A model generated the notes under the pieces. It saw nothing but the letters and a program-made list of their open reading frames with translations, did no database searches and had not been told where the DNA came from. From CAZSPL01 sp964608735 (GTDB lineage: Bacteria > JAJVIF01 > JAPKYR01 > CAZSPL01): a DNA stretch of 14,358 nucleotides. Positions within the stretch are counted from its first letter, which is position 1. The number at the start of each line of letters is the position of its first letter. Of this stretch, positions 7,408 through 14,072 are shown piece after piece. The stretch is taken from positions 1 to 14,358 of the forward strand of contig CAZSPL010000087.1 of NCBI GenBank assembly GCA_964608735.1, written 5' to 3'. The position numbers and the translations under genes were made by a program.

Positions 7408-8157
7408 TCAGTCTTTCCTCGCCAGGATCAGTCCCCCGATCATGGCGATTGTAAGTACTATCGAAACTATCCAAAAGGCCAGCGTGTAAGTTGACATCAG
7501 GGACTGGCCTATCAACGTAATGTTAGGCACGTCGACGGCCATTTTATCGAGGGTGGCCTGCACGGCCCATTTCTGTCCCGCCGAGAATGTCAGGTTTTCG
7601 TTCACGGTAACGGGCCGCAGGAAAATGTAGATCATCACCACCGCGAGTACGAGCGTGGCAAGCACCGCGAACGGCACCTGCCGGTTATGCGCTCGAAGCT
7701 CCTGCCCCGTAAGGTTCTGGGTGAGCATTATGGCGAACAGTATCAGTATGGTTACCGCGCCAGCGTAAATTAAAATCTGCACGGCCGCGAGGAACTCGGC
7801 GTTCTGCAGCATGAATATGCCCGCGATGAGTATGAACGTAAGGCAAAGGAACAGCGCCGCATGCACGAGGTTCTTGCGCGTCGCGACGGAGAATGCGCAT
7901 ACGATAATAAGCAATGCCAGTACCCAGAAGATCAGGTGTGGAAGCCATTTCCCGAATAGCACCGGGGCCCAGCGGAAGATGGCCACCAGCACCGGGGTGG
8001 CGATTACGACGAGTGCGCCCACTACCGACAGGTAGAAAAGCCACGCGCTTAGCGCGGGTATCGAGCGTTTGGTCAACTGCCATAATATGACCAGGATCAG
8101 CGTGATCCCGATCATCGTGAACATAAACGGCAGGAATTGTTGAGCTGGTTGAGTCAT
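7408..8157 (-). CDS. nuoJ: Complex I subunit NuoJ with two extra N-terminal helices
   Basis: Membrane-arm subunit (ND6 homologue), about 249 residues against 165-185 usually. The family core starts near residue 75 (FWVLALLIIVCAFSVATRKNLVHAALFL). The signature TM3, AEFLAAVQILIYAGAVTILILFAIML, contains the region of the pi-bulge that changes during turnover. Before the core are about 75 residues with two further hydrophobic helices (about 10-28 and 37-60) joined by a basic loop (TKR), which fits a cytoplasmic turn. No ATG lies close to the usual start, so the extension is probably real. The C-terminus has the usual last helix. I chose ATG 8157; GTG 8166, three codons upstream in the same frame, is possible. 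Ribosome binding sites are weak for both. Confidence 0.93.
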   Translation of the reverse strand: MTQPAQQFLPFMFTMIGITLILVILWQLTKRSIPALSAWLFYLSVVGALVVIATPVLVAIFRWAPVLFGKWLPHLIFWVLALLIIVCAFSVATRKNLVHAALFLCLTFILIAGIFMLQNAEFLAAVQILIYAGAVTILILFAIMLTQNLTGQELRAHNRQVPFAVLATLVLAVVMIYIFLRPVTVNENLTFSAGQKWAVQATLDKMAVDVPNITLIGQSLMSTYTLAFWIVSIVLTIAMIGGLILARKD

Positions 8158-8168
8158 ATCTACCACTT

Positions 8169-8218
8169 AAGCCCGTGACGCCAGGCCCGGACGGCCGCGC
8201 CATATCGTACGCGGGCTT
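8169..8218 (-). other. Long imperfect hairpin in the nuoI-nuoJ gap
   Basis: AAGCCCG (8169-8175) and CGGGCTT (8212-8218) are exact inverted repeats that enclose a GC-rich segment with its own short inverted repeat (GGCC / GGCC). The structure fills the gap between nuoI and nuoJ. In the minus-strand transcript its 3' arm ends about 11 bases before the nuoJ ATG, so it could limit nuoJ translation or mark an mRNA processing site. It could also be chance in GC-rich DNA. Confidence 0.35.
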
Positions 8219-8221
8219 CTT

Positions 8222-8773
8222 TTATTTCTCCTCCCCGGCTTTCTCCGCGGGGGGCTTGGGTTTCTTCTTCTCTTCTCTTTTCGCGAGTATGGCCGCCCAT
8301 TCCGCCTCGTTCGCTTCCCGTTCGAGGCCGTGCCTGTCGAACCTCAGCCCGTCGCGCGAAAACGCCGAGTATGCCGCTTCACCGCCGGACAGGACGATGC
8401 AATCGGCGGGACATATCTCCTGGCACAGGCCGCAGAAAAGGCACTTGGTGAGGTCGATCCTGTAGTCCTTGAGGTACCGCTTCTTGTCCTCGGTCTTCTC
8501 GACGACGACCTCGATGCACTCGTTCGGGCATACCTTCGCGCACTGGCCGCACAATATGCACAGGTCATTCTTCGTACCCGGTTCCTGCAGCAGGGAGTGC
8601 CTTCCGCGGAATATCGGCGCCCAGATTATCTCCTGGTCGGGATACTGCACCGTTACCTTCTTGTTGAAAAATTCAACGAGGGTCGTGCGCAGCCCCGCGC
8701 GCAATCCCCAAAGGGGGACCAGCAGCTTGTTGAGCTGGGCGACGAAGCTATCATCTTGTATCCGTTTATCCAT
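8222..8773 (-). CDS. nuoI: Complex I subunit NuoI (two [4Fe-4S] clusters, N6a/N6b)
   Basis: Ferredoxin-like subunit of 183 residues that passes electrons through clusters N6a and N6b towards NuoB at the membrane interface. Two Cys-x2-Cys-x2-Cys-x3-Cys-Pro motifs are seen: C72, C75, C78, C82 (CILCGQCAKVCP) and C111, C114, C117, C121 (CLFCGLCQEICP). The fourth cysteine of each serves the other cluster, as in 8Fe ferredoxins. The N-terminal amphipathic region (VPLWGLRAGLRTTLVEFFNKKVTVQYP) is the usual membrane-contact helix. The C-terminus ends in a Lys/Glu/Pro-rich tail (about 164-183), probably disordered. It follows nuoH with a 37-base gap; a G-rich stretch lies upstream of the ATG. nuoG, normally the electron donor to NuoI, is not in this operon. 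Confidence 0.97.
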   Translation of the reverse strand: MDKRIQDDSFVAQLNKLLVPLWGLRAGLRTTLVEFFNKKVTVQYPDQEIIWAPIFRGRHSLLQEPGTKNDLCILCGQCAKVCPNECIEVVVEKTEDKKRYLKDYRIDLTKCLFCGLCQEICPADCIVLSGGEAAYSAFSRDGLRFDRHGLEREANEAEWAAILAKREEKKKPKPPAEKAGEEK

Positions 8774-8810
8774 TCTTTATACCATCCCCCCCTCGAAGCA
8801 AATTGCCATA

Positions 8811-10964
8811 TTAATGCCCGGGCTCGTCGGTATCTTCGTTACCGGGCACGTCTTTCGATGTCTCGCTTCCCTTGAGCCATTTGCCGTACTTGAATCCCTT
8901 GTGGATGTATTTGTAGTCCTTCGGCGGCTTGGCAAGCTCGCGGCGAAGAGTGGGAACATCCACCCTTCCGCCGGGCGGCGTCCAGACCACTTCATACTTC
9001 ATCTTGATTTCCCTGTAATGCCCGTAGACATCGGTGAGGATCAGGATAAGTATGATAAGAAGCAGCGGCGCGCTGAAGATGTAGTTCGGATACTGGAACA
9101 CCGCGAACAGGTAGTTGTCGCGGATGCGCCACAGGTTTTCGAGCCATGTTTTAAGCCGCCAGTCGCTGAACGCGAAGAAACCGGTGTAGAGCAAGTTGAG
9201 TATGGCCAGCGGGAACAGCACTTTCCATGCGAATTCCATCATGTGGTCGACCCTGAGCCGCGGGAACGTCGCCCTGATCCATATCAGCACCGCGACGAAA
9301 ATCCACGATTTCAGGAAGAACCAGAGCAGCCCCGATGTGAACCGCCCGAATATCGCCACCGACCAGTCGTCGAGGATTCCCGGGCCGTACCATCCGCCGA
9401 AGAATATCGTGGTGGCAAGCGCCGCCGCGATGAACATGTTCGCGTATTCCGCGAGGAAGAAGAACCCGAATTTCAACCCGGTGTACTCGGTGTGGAACCC
9501 GCCGACGAGCTCGCTTTCAGCTTCGGGCATGTCGAACGGACACCGGTTCACTTCGGCGACCGAACATGTGAAATAAATGAGGAAGCCGAGGAACTGCGGT
9601 ATCACGTACCATAGCTCCCTCTGTGCTTCGACGAGCCCGACCATCGATGTGGTCCCGGCCATCAACACCACGCCGAGCAGGCTCAGGCCCATCGGCACTT
9701 CATAACTGATCATCTGGGCCGCCGAACGCATCGCGCCGAAGAGCGACCATTTATTGTTGGAACTCCATCCGGCCATGAAAATGACCACAACCGCGAGGCT
9801 CGTTATCGCAATGATGAAAAGTAAACCGACATTGATATCGCGCGGGATGACGTAGAACGTGTATGTCTGGTCGGTCTGCCACTTGATTGTCAGCGTTTCA
9901 CCGCCGAGATGCAGCGTGATGGGCCCGCTGTCGAGGGCAACCTCTTTGGACAAGCCGTCCGATGTCAGCAGGATGCCGTTACCGTTGGCGGGTTCGATGG
10001 AGAATTGCCCTCCCGGCGTCGATTCGGTGTCGGGGAGGTAGAAGTTGAGTCGGTTTATGGCGGCGCTCGACGTTCCGGTGGGCTCTATCTCTTCCCCCTT
10101 GAGCCACAGCTCGAATCCCCCCCCCTGCGTTCTGAGCACATGGCTCTCCCCGGCGGGCGAGAGCGGTAGCAAGCTGCGGTCGGCCCGCGGCGGCGGAGGC
10201 TTGGGGAAGTCGGGGTCGCTGTATTCGTTGTATGCCCGCTCCCGGTCGGCAGCCGTGAATAGCGTCGTGGAGCCGATTGCACCCGTGGCCCGGGAGATGA
10301 AATCCTTTCCGACCGCGAACTGGATGTTGTTTTCGAGGTTGGGACGTTTTTTCGCTTCAGCTTTTTCACCGTGGGCGAATGTTATATCAAGGATATTGTA
10401 GTCGTATAAATTGTCGTAAAGCTGCCGGTTCGCCGGGGTGTCGGTGGGCATGATGCGGTGGTCCATGTCGACATAGCCCTTCGACATCGGAAGCACCGCG
10501 AATACGAGCAGCGTGGGCAGGAAGATGAGCATTGGGGCGATGTTGAACACCCATTTATCGGCAGCGAGCGGGGTGATGTCTTCCTTGATGAGTATCTTGA
10601 ACATGTCCGCGAACGGCTGGATGATGCCCCACGGCCCGGCGCGGTTCGGGCCCTGGCGTATCTGGAAATACGCAATCAGTTTTCGTTCGGCGAGTGTGCA
10701 GTACAGGACGATGACGATGACAAGGATCAGCATCAGCACGAACACGATGACTTCCATCAGCAGGCTGTATAACCAGTAATAGCCCGTGTTGGCAAGGTAC
10801 TGGCGCCATTCGAACCCGCGAAGCACCGATAGTTCGAAGAGCTTGTTCAGCACGATCAACGCCGCCACTACGAATATGGCGCCGATGATGATTATCGCCT
10901 TCCAGGTCGTGGTGACCTTCTGCACCGGGGGACGTTTCAGGTCGTTCAACGGGGTGAATTTCAT
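8811..10964 (-). CDS. nuoH: Complex I subunit NuoH with large periplasmic insertion and terminal extensions
   Basis: Membrane subunit that forms the quinone-chamber floor and joins the quinone module to the pumps (ND1 homologue). It has 717 residues against about 325-430 usually. Core motifs: E93 in AERKLIAYFQIRQGPNRAGP, PRDINVGLLF (374-383), GWSSNNKWSLFGAMRSAAQMISYEVPMGLSLL with E422, CPFDMPEAESELVGGFHTEY and FVAVLIWIRATFPRLR. E93 to E422 is 329 residues, against 121 in E. coli (E36 to E157), so about 208 residues are inserted after TM2. Further additions are an N-terminal extension of about 57 residues with an extra helix (22-40) and a C-terminal extension with a helix (630-648) and a basic, then acidic tail (649-717). 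The start overlaps the nuoD stop as TAATG, which suggests coupled translation. Identity is certain; the roles of the additions are unknown. Confidence 0.96.
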   Translation of the reverse strand: MKFTPLNDLKRPPVQKVTTTWKAIIIIGAIFVVAALIVLNKLFELSVLRGFEWRQYLANTGYYWLYSLLMEVIVFVLMLILVIVIVLYCTLAERKLIAYFQIRQGPNRAGPWGIIQPFADMFKILIKEDITPLAADKWVFNIAPMLIFLPTLLVFAVLPMSKGYVDMDHRIMPTDTPANRQLYDNLYDYNILDITFAHGEKAEAKKRPNLENNIQFAVGKDFISRATGAIGSTTLFTAADRERAYNEYSDPDFPKPPPPRADRSLLPLSPAGESHVLRTQGGGFELWLKGEEIEPTGTSSAAINRLNFYLPDTESTPGGQFSIEPANGNGILLTSDGLSKEVALDSGPITLHLGGETLTIKWQTDQTYTFYVIPRDINVGLLFIIAITSLAVVVIFMAGWSSNNKWSLFGAMRSAAQMISYEVPMGLSLLGVVLMAGTTSMVGLVEAQRELWYVIPQFLGFLIYFTCSVAEVNRCPFDMPEAESELVGGFHTEYTGLKFGFFFLAEYANMFIAAALATTIFFGGWYGPGILDDWSVAIFGRFTSGLLWFFLKSWIFVAVLIWIRATFPRLRVDHMMEFAWKVLFPLAILNLLYTGFFAFSDWRLKTWLENLWRIRDNYLFAVFQYPNYIFSAPLLLIILILILTDVYGHYREIKMKYEVVWTPPGGRVDVPTLRRELAKPPKDYKYIHKGFKYGKWLKGSETSKDVPGNEDTDEPGH
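9849..10475 (-). other. Extra domain inside NuoH (predicted periplasmic, beta-rich)
   Basis: Codes for about residues 164-372 of NuoH, between TM2 (ending FAVLPMSKGY) and TM3 (RDINVGLLF). The equivalent stretch in E. coli NuoH is only a few residues. The first part (164-250) is polar and mixed. A proline run (256-259) acts as a possible hinge. The rest (about 265-370) looks like beta strands and turns (FELWLKGEEI, FSIEPANGNGILLT, ITLHLGGETLTIKW). No cysteines are present. The TM2-TM3 loop is periplasmic in the standard NuoH topology. I do not recognise the fold. Confidence 0.75.
10117..10125 (-). repeat. Nine-base homopolymer (G9 in the nuoH coding strand)
   Basis: Nine consecutive C on the plus strand give G9 in the nuoH message, encoding G281-G283 within the inserted domain. 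Downstream core motifs are in the same frame, so the tract is in register here. Slippage by one base would truncate NuoH before TM3. Confidence 0.7.
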
Positions 10965-12121
10965 TATCTATCCACCCCCCCGAGCACGATGTCGATACTT
11001 CCGAGGCTTGCTACAAGGTCGGCAATCAAGTATCCCCTCGCAAGGTAATCCGTTATTGTTAAATTAATGAATGACGGCTCTCTCACATGTATCCGGTATG
11101 GCTTGACCGAGCCGTCGGAAATTATATAAACGCCCATCTCGCCCTTGGCGCTTTCCATCGCGAAGTAAACCTCCCCGGCGGGTGGTTTTATCATCCTGGG
11201 GATTTCCCCCATATGCGCGCCCGGCTCTGGATTTTCCATCAGCCAGTTCAGGCACTGATCGACCATCCGGGCCGACTGGTACATCTCGTCCACGCGCACG
11301 TGGAAACGTCCGAGGTTGTCGCAGCGGTCGGAGAGGCATACGTCGAAATCAAGCTCGGGATATATCGAATACGGCGCGTTCTTTCTAAGGTCCCAGTTGA
11401 TATTGCTCCCGCGAAGCATCGGCCCGGCAACCGAGTAGTTGATGGCATCCTCCGGTTTGATGAAGCCGATCCCGCGAAGCCGCATGAGGAATATCTCGTT
11501 GCCCGCGATGAGGTCTTCGTATTCCTTCAGCCTGTAGGGGAACTCCCTGAGGAACTTGTGCAGCTTCTGTATCGCGCGCTCGCTCAGGTCGTGCATCACG
11601 CCGCCGATGCGGATGTAATGGTATGTGAGCCTCGCGCCGCACATCTCCTCGAGAATATCGTTGATAAGCTCCCTCTCGCGCATGGCATACATCAGCACCG
11701 TGGTCGCGCCGAGGTCGAGGCAGAACGCCGATATCCAGAACAAGTGGCTGTGTATCCGCTGGAGTTCCATGGCGAGCACGCGAAGATACTCCGCGCGCTT
11801 CGGGGCGGTGTAACCCATGAGCTTTTCGATGCCGCCGACAAGCACGTAGTTGTTGTGGATCGACATCAGGTAGTCCCACCGGTCGGTGTAGGGGACATTC
11901 TGCGGGTATGTGAGGTTCTCGGCGAGCTTCTCGTAGCAGCGATGCAGGTAGCCGAAATGTAACTGCGCCTTCTTGACGACCTCGCCGTCCATGCGCAGGA
12001 CTATCCTGAGTACGCCGTGAGTGCTCGGGTGCTGGGGGCCCATGTTGATGACGAATTCGTCGGTGTCGAAATTCTGGGGGCCCTCAAGTCGTTCTTCAGC
12101 TCTTCCTATTGCAAATGGCAT
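10964..12121 (-). CDS. nuoD: Complex I subunit NuoD (49 kDa quinone-binding subunit)
   Basis: Peripheral-arm subunit of 385 residues, the usual length, which forms the quinone site with NuoB above the membrane. Motifs: NMGPQHPSTHGVLRIVL with H35; YLHRCYEKLAENLTYPQNVP; Y84 in RWDYLMS; and the C-terminal SIDIVLGGVDR. H35 and Y84 are 49 residues apart, the same spacing as His59 and Tyr108 of the human homologue, the residues that hold the quinone head group. The C-terminus lacks the DPCxxC nickel ligands, so it is a complex I subunit and not the large subunit of a group 4 [NiFe] hydrogenase. GGGA lies about 6 bases upstream of the ATG. The gap from nuoC is 20 bases and its stop overlaps nuoH by one base. 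nuoC and nuoD are separate genes, unlike the E. coli fusion. Confidence 0.98.
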   Translation of the reverse strand: MPFAIGRAEERLEGPQNFDTDEFVINMGPQHPSTHGVLRIVLRMDGEVVKKAQLHFGYLHRCYEKLAENLTYPQNVPYTDRWDYLMSIHNNYVLVGGIEKLMGYTAPKRAEYLRVLAMELQRIHSHLFWISAFCLDLGATTVLMYAMRERELINDILEEMCGARLTYHYIRIGGVMHDLSERAIQKLHKFLREFPYRLKEYEDLIAGNEIFLMRLRGIGFIKPEDAINYSVAGPMLRGSNINWDLRKNAPYSIYPELDFDVCLSDRCDNLGRFHVRVDEMYQSARMVDQCLNWLMENPEPGAHMGEIPRMIKPPAGEVYFAMESAKGEMGVYIISDGSVKPYRIHVREPSFINLTITDYLARGYLIADLVASLGSIDIVLGGVDR

Positions 12122-12141
12122 TGTTTTCCCGAACTACCGGA

Positions 12142-12762
12142 TCAGGCGTTCCCCTCCTTCTTTGCTTTGGCGTCATCCTCGAGACGCTTCCTCGCTTCGT
12201 CGGTGAGGTATGCGTTCATCACTTCCATGTCCTCGAGCTTCCCGTAGAGGGGGTAATCTTTCCTCAGTGGATGGTTGATCCATTTTTCGTCGAGCAGTAT
12301 GCGCCTCAGGTCGGGATGCCCTTCGAACTTGATGCCCATGAGGTCGTAAACCTCGCGCTCCTGCAAGTCGGCACCCAGGAAGAGCGGCGTGAGGCTCGGC
12401 ACCGTAGCCACGTCCTTCGGCGTCCTCACATGAAGGCACAGGCGCGTACCGGTGGGGATGTTCATGAAGTTGTAGGCCACTTCAAGACAATCCGCGCGCT
12501 CGATACTCGTCGCGCTCCTGAGATAATTCATCCGCGAGTACGGGTTGTTCAGCAGGGCCTCGGCAACCTTGAATGCGATGGCGGCATCGCAGATGAGCGA
12601 CGGCTCGCCGATGAGCATGTCGTCGCGCCTTTCCAACGCGGGGAATTCACCGGTGATGAAATCGAGCACGTGTTCGGTGATAAGGTCCCACTCGATTGCT
12701 TCAGCGGTTTCCCCGGCCGGTTCAGGCTGTTGTTCGTTTTCTTTTTTCTCTTCGTTAGCCAC
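12142..12762 (-). CDS. nuoC: Complex I subunit NuoC (30 kDa subunit)
   Basis: Structural subunit of the peripheral arm, 206 residues, that packs against NuoD and NuoI. The family signature is clear at about 144-165: EREVYDLMGIKFEGHPDLRRIL. It is followed by the usual WINHPLRKDYPL segment. The first 22 residues are polar and Glu/Lys/Pro-rich (MANEEKKENEQQPEP), and the tail is also charged (KRLEDDAKAKKEGNA); both are probably disordered. The start is a GTG, since an in-frame stop lies just upstream (TGA at 12769-12771) and the next Met (M49) would cut into the domain. The ribosome binding site is poor. It follows nuoB by 11 bases, so reinitiation by ribosomes leaving nuoB is likely. Confidence 0.96.
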   Translation of the reverse strand: MANEEKKENEQQPEPAGETAEAIEWDLITEHVLDFITGEFPALERRDDMLIGEPSLICDAAIAFKVAEALLNNPYSRMNYLRSATSIERADCLEVAYNFMNIPTGTRLCLHVRTPKDVATVPSLTPLFLGADLQEREVYDLMGIKFEGHPDLRRILLDEKWINHPLRKDYPLYGKLEDMEVMNAYLTDEARKRLEDDAKAKKEGNA

Positions 12763-12773
12763 GATATTTCAAA

Positions 12774-13304
12774 TCATCCGATAGAGTGATATTTGACAAG
12801 TTTCTCGTCGATGCCGGCGCGCCCGATGGATTCTTCCTCGAACAACTGGTGAATCTTCATGCATCCGTCGGTAAGCGCTTCCGGCCTCGGCGGGCACCCG
12901 GGGACATAGACATCCACGGGGATTATCAGGTCGACTCCCTCGACGACATTGTAAGCCCCGACATACGGCCCGCCGCTTATGGCGCAGCTTCCCATGGCGA
13001 GGACTTTCTTGTGATGCGGCATCTGGTCGTAGAGGAGCCTCAGCCTCGATGCCATCTTGTGGTTGACGGTTCCGGCGACGATCATCAGGTCGGCCTGGCG
13101 CGGGGTCGCGCGGAAGACTTCCATCCCGAACCGCGCGAGGTCATAGCGGCAGTTCGTGGTCTGGATCATCTCGATCGCGCAGCACGCGATACCGAACGTC
13201 AACGGCCAGCAGGAATAATGCTTGCCGAAATTGAACAGCTTGTCGACGGTTGTAAGAAGCACCGTCGGGGTTCCTTTCGGCCATTGCCAGTCTATTAATC
13301 CCAT
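12774..13304 (-). CDS. nuoB: Complex I subunit NuoB (cluster N2)
   Basis: Carries the terminal [4Fe-4S] cluster N2, which reduces quinone; 176 residues, normal length. The four ligands are C41 and C42 (FGIACCAIEM), C107 (AMGSCAISGGPY) and C137 (YVPGCPPRPEAL), with the tandem cysteine pair typical of the family. Other conserved segments are FGMEVFRATPRQADLMIVAGTV and MPHHKKVLAMGSC. The ATG overlaps the end of nuoA by 10 bases, and AAGGA inside the nuoA tail serves as its ribosome binding site about 8 bases upstream, which suggests coupled translation. With NuoD it forms the quinone pocket facing NuoH. Confidence 0.98.
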   Translation of the reverse strand: MGLIDWQWPKGTPTVLLTTVDKLFNFGKHYSCWPLTFGIACCAIEMIQTTNCRYDLARFGMEVFRATPRQADLMIVAGTVNHKMASRLRLLYDQMPHHKKVLAMGSCAISGGPYVGAYNVVEGVDLIIPVDVYVPGCPPRPEALTDGCMKIHQLFEEESIGRAGIDEKLVKYHSIG

Positions 13305-13762
13305 CTAAGGAATCCTTTCCTCCAGGCGAATACCCATCCAACCAGGAGCATGAAAATGAAGAAGAGCATTTCGCCGAAGATCGCAAACCCGAATCTCTGC
13401 GCCGCCCATACCCCGTAGCGGTCGAACCCGCCTTGCACCATCAACGCGGCGGGAGTGTGCAGCAGCACGTATTCCGGCTTCAACAGCCTGAACGCCACCG
13501 CCCACGGGAAGAAGAAAATTATTTCCACGTCGAACAGCAGGAAGAGGATCGCGAAATAGTAATAGCGGATGTTGAACCGCATCCACGCGTTGCCGAACGG
13601 CGGCTCCGCGCATTCGTAAGTTGAGCGCTTCGCGGGGTACGGGTCGGTGGGACGCAGTACCCAGGCGGCGGCGGTTCCCACGATGGCGAACAGCACCGCG
13701 CCGATCGCGAAGGTCAGGATATAATTGTAGGTAACGTAATCCGGAAGGATGTTAGTATCCAT
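13295..13762 (-). CDS. nuoA: Complex I subunit NuoA
   Basis: First gene of the operon; membrane subunit (ND3 homologue) of 155 residues, slightly longer than the typical 120-150. It has three predicted helices: 12-36, about 67-90 and 128-147. The long TM1-TM2 loop carries the family signature STYECAEPPFGNAWMRFNIRYY with C51, the residue exposed in the resting form of mitochondrial complex I. TM2 has the conserved acidic pair D78 and E80 in LLFDVEIIFFFPWAVA. It contacts NuoH and NuoJ next to the quinone chamber. The ribosome binding site is weak (GAGAG very close to the ATG). No other Met lies nearby, so this start is the only reasonable one. Confidence 0.97.
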   Translation of the reverse strand: MDTNILPDYVTYNYILTFAIGAVLFAIVGTAAAWVLRPTDPYPAKRSTYECAEPPFGNAWMRFNIRYYYFAILFLLFDVEIIFFFPWAVAFRLLKPEYVLLHTPAALMVQGGFDRYGVWAAQRFGFAIFGEMLFFIFMLLVGWVFAWRKGFLRWD

Positions 13763-14072
13763 AACTCTCTATAATGCTCCCCTCGCACGGGCTCAGGGTG
13801 CATATAATCTCCCTTCCGTCGTCAACGTTCATGGCATGCTGACGAAAGAGGATGCGAAATATATCACAATCCCGATCCTCCTCCAAATGACCGGGAAATA
13901 ATAGCCGCCACTTCCGGCTATGTCAACCGCATATCAGCGCGGGGTCGTTTATTGATATTGATGATAACGTGCCATGCGACGGGAAGGGCGGGCGGCTATC
14001 TGGAAAGAAAGCGAAAAGGACCTGATTATGGTAACTTATGTGAGTAGAATGCCGAAGCATTGGAGGCTGCTT
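13763..14072. other. Intergenic region between nuoA and the divergent nucleotidyltransferase gene
   Basis: About 310 bases with no convincing gene. It holds the weak nuo promoter candidate and one hairpin: ATAGCCG (13901-13907) and CGGCTAT (13915-13921) with a 7-base loop. Its role is unclear; read on the minus strand it is followed by a T-rich stretch that is too broken for a good terminator. Two TATAAT hexamers on the plus strand (13770-13775 and 13803-13808) lack a matching -35 box. I see no clear promoter for the plus-strand gene and no known riboswitch. Confidence 0.5.
13799..13825 (-). promoter_or_regulatory. Weak promoter candidate for the nuo operon
   Basis: On the minus strand TTGACG (13820-13825) is followed by an AT-rich stretch containing TATATG (13801-13806) or TATGCA (13799-13804). 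The spacers, 13 and 15 bases, are shorter than the preferred 17, so the match is poor. It is the best sigma70-like candidate I can find before nuoA; another sigma factor or an activator may be used. Confidence 0.25.

Noticed and set aside
10964..12121. NuoD and NuoB as subunits of a group 4 membrane [NiFe] hydrogenase.
   Set aside because: NuoD lacks the N- and C-terminal CxxC nickel ligands and ends in the complex I type SIDIVLGGVDR; the membrane subunit set is that of Nuo.
13901..13921. Hairpin as a terminator for a minus-strand gene upstream of nuoA.
   Set aside because: The flanking stretch is a broken T run and the gene to the right is on the plus strand, so no transcript clearly needs it.
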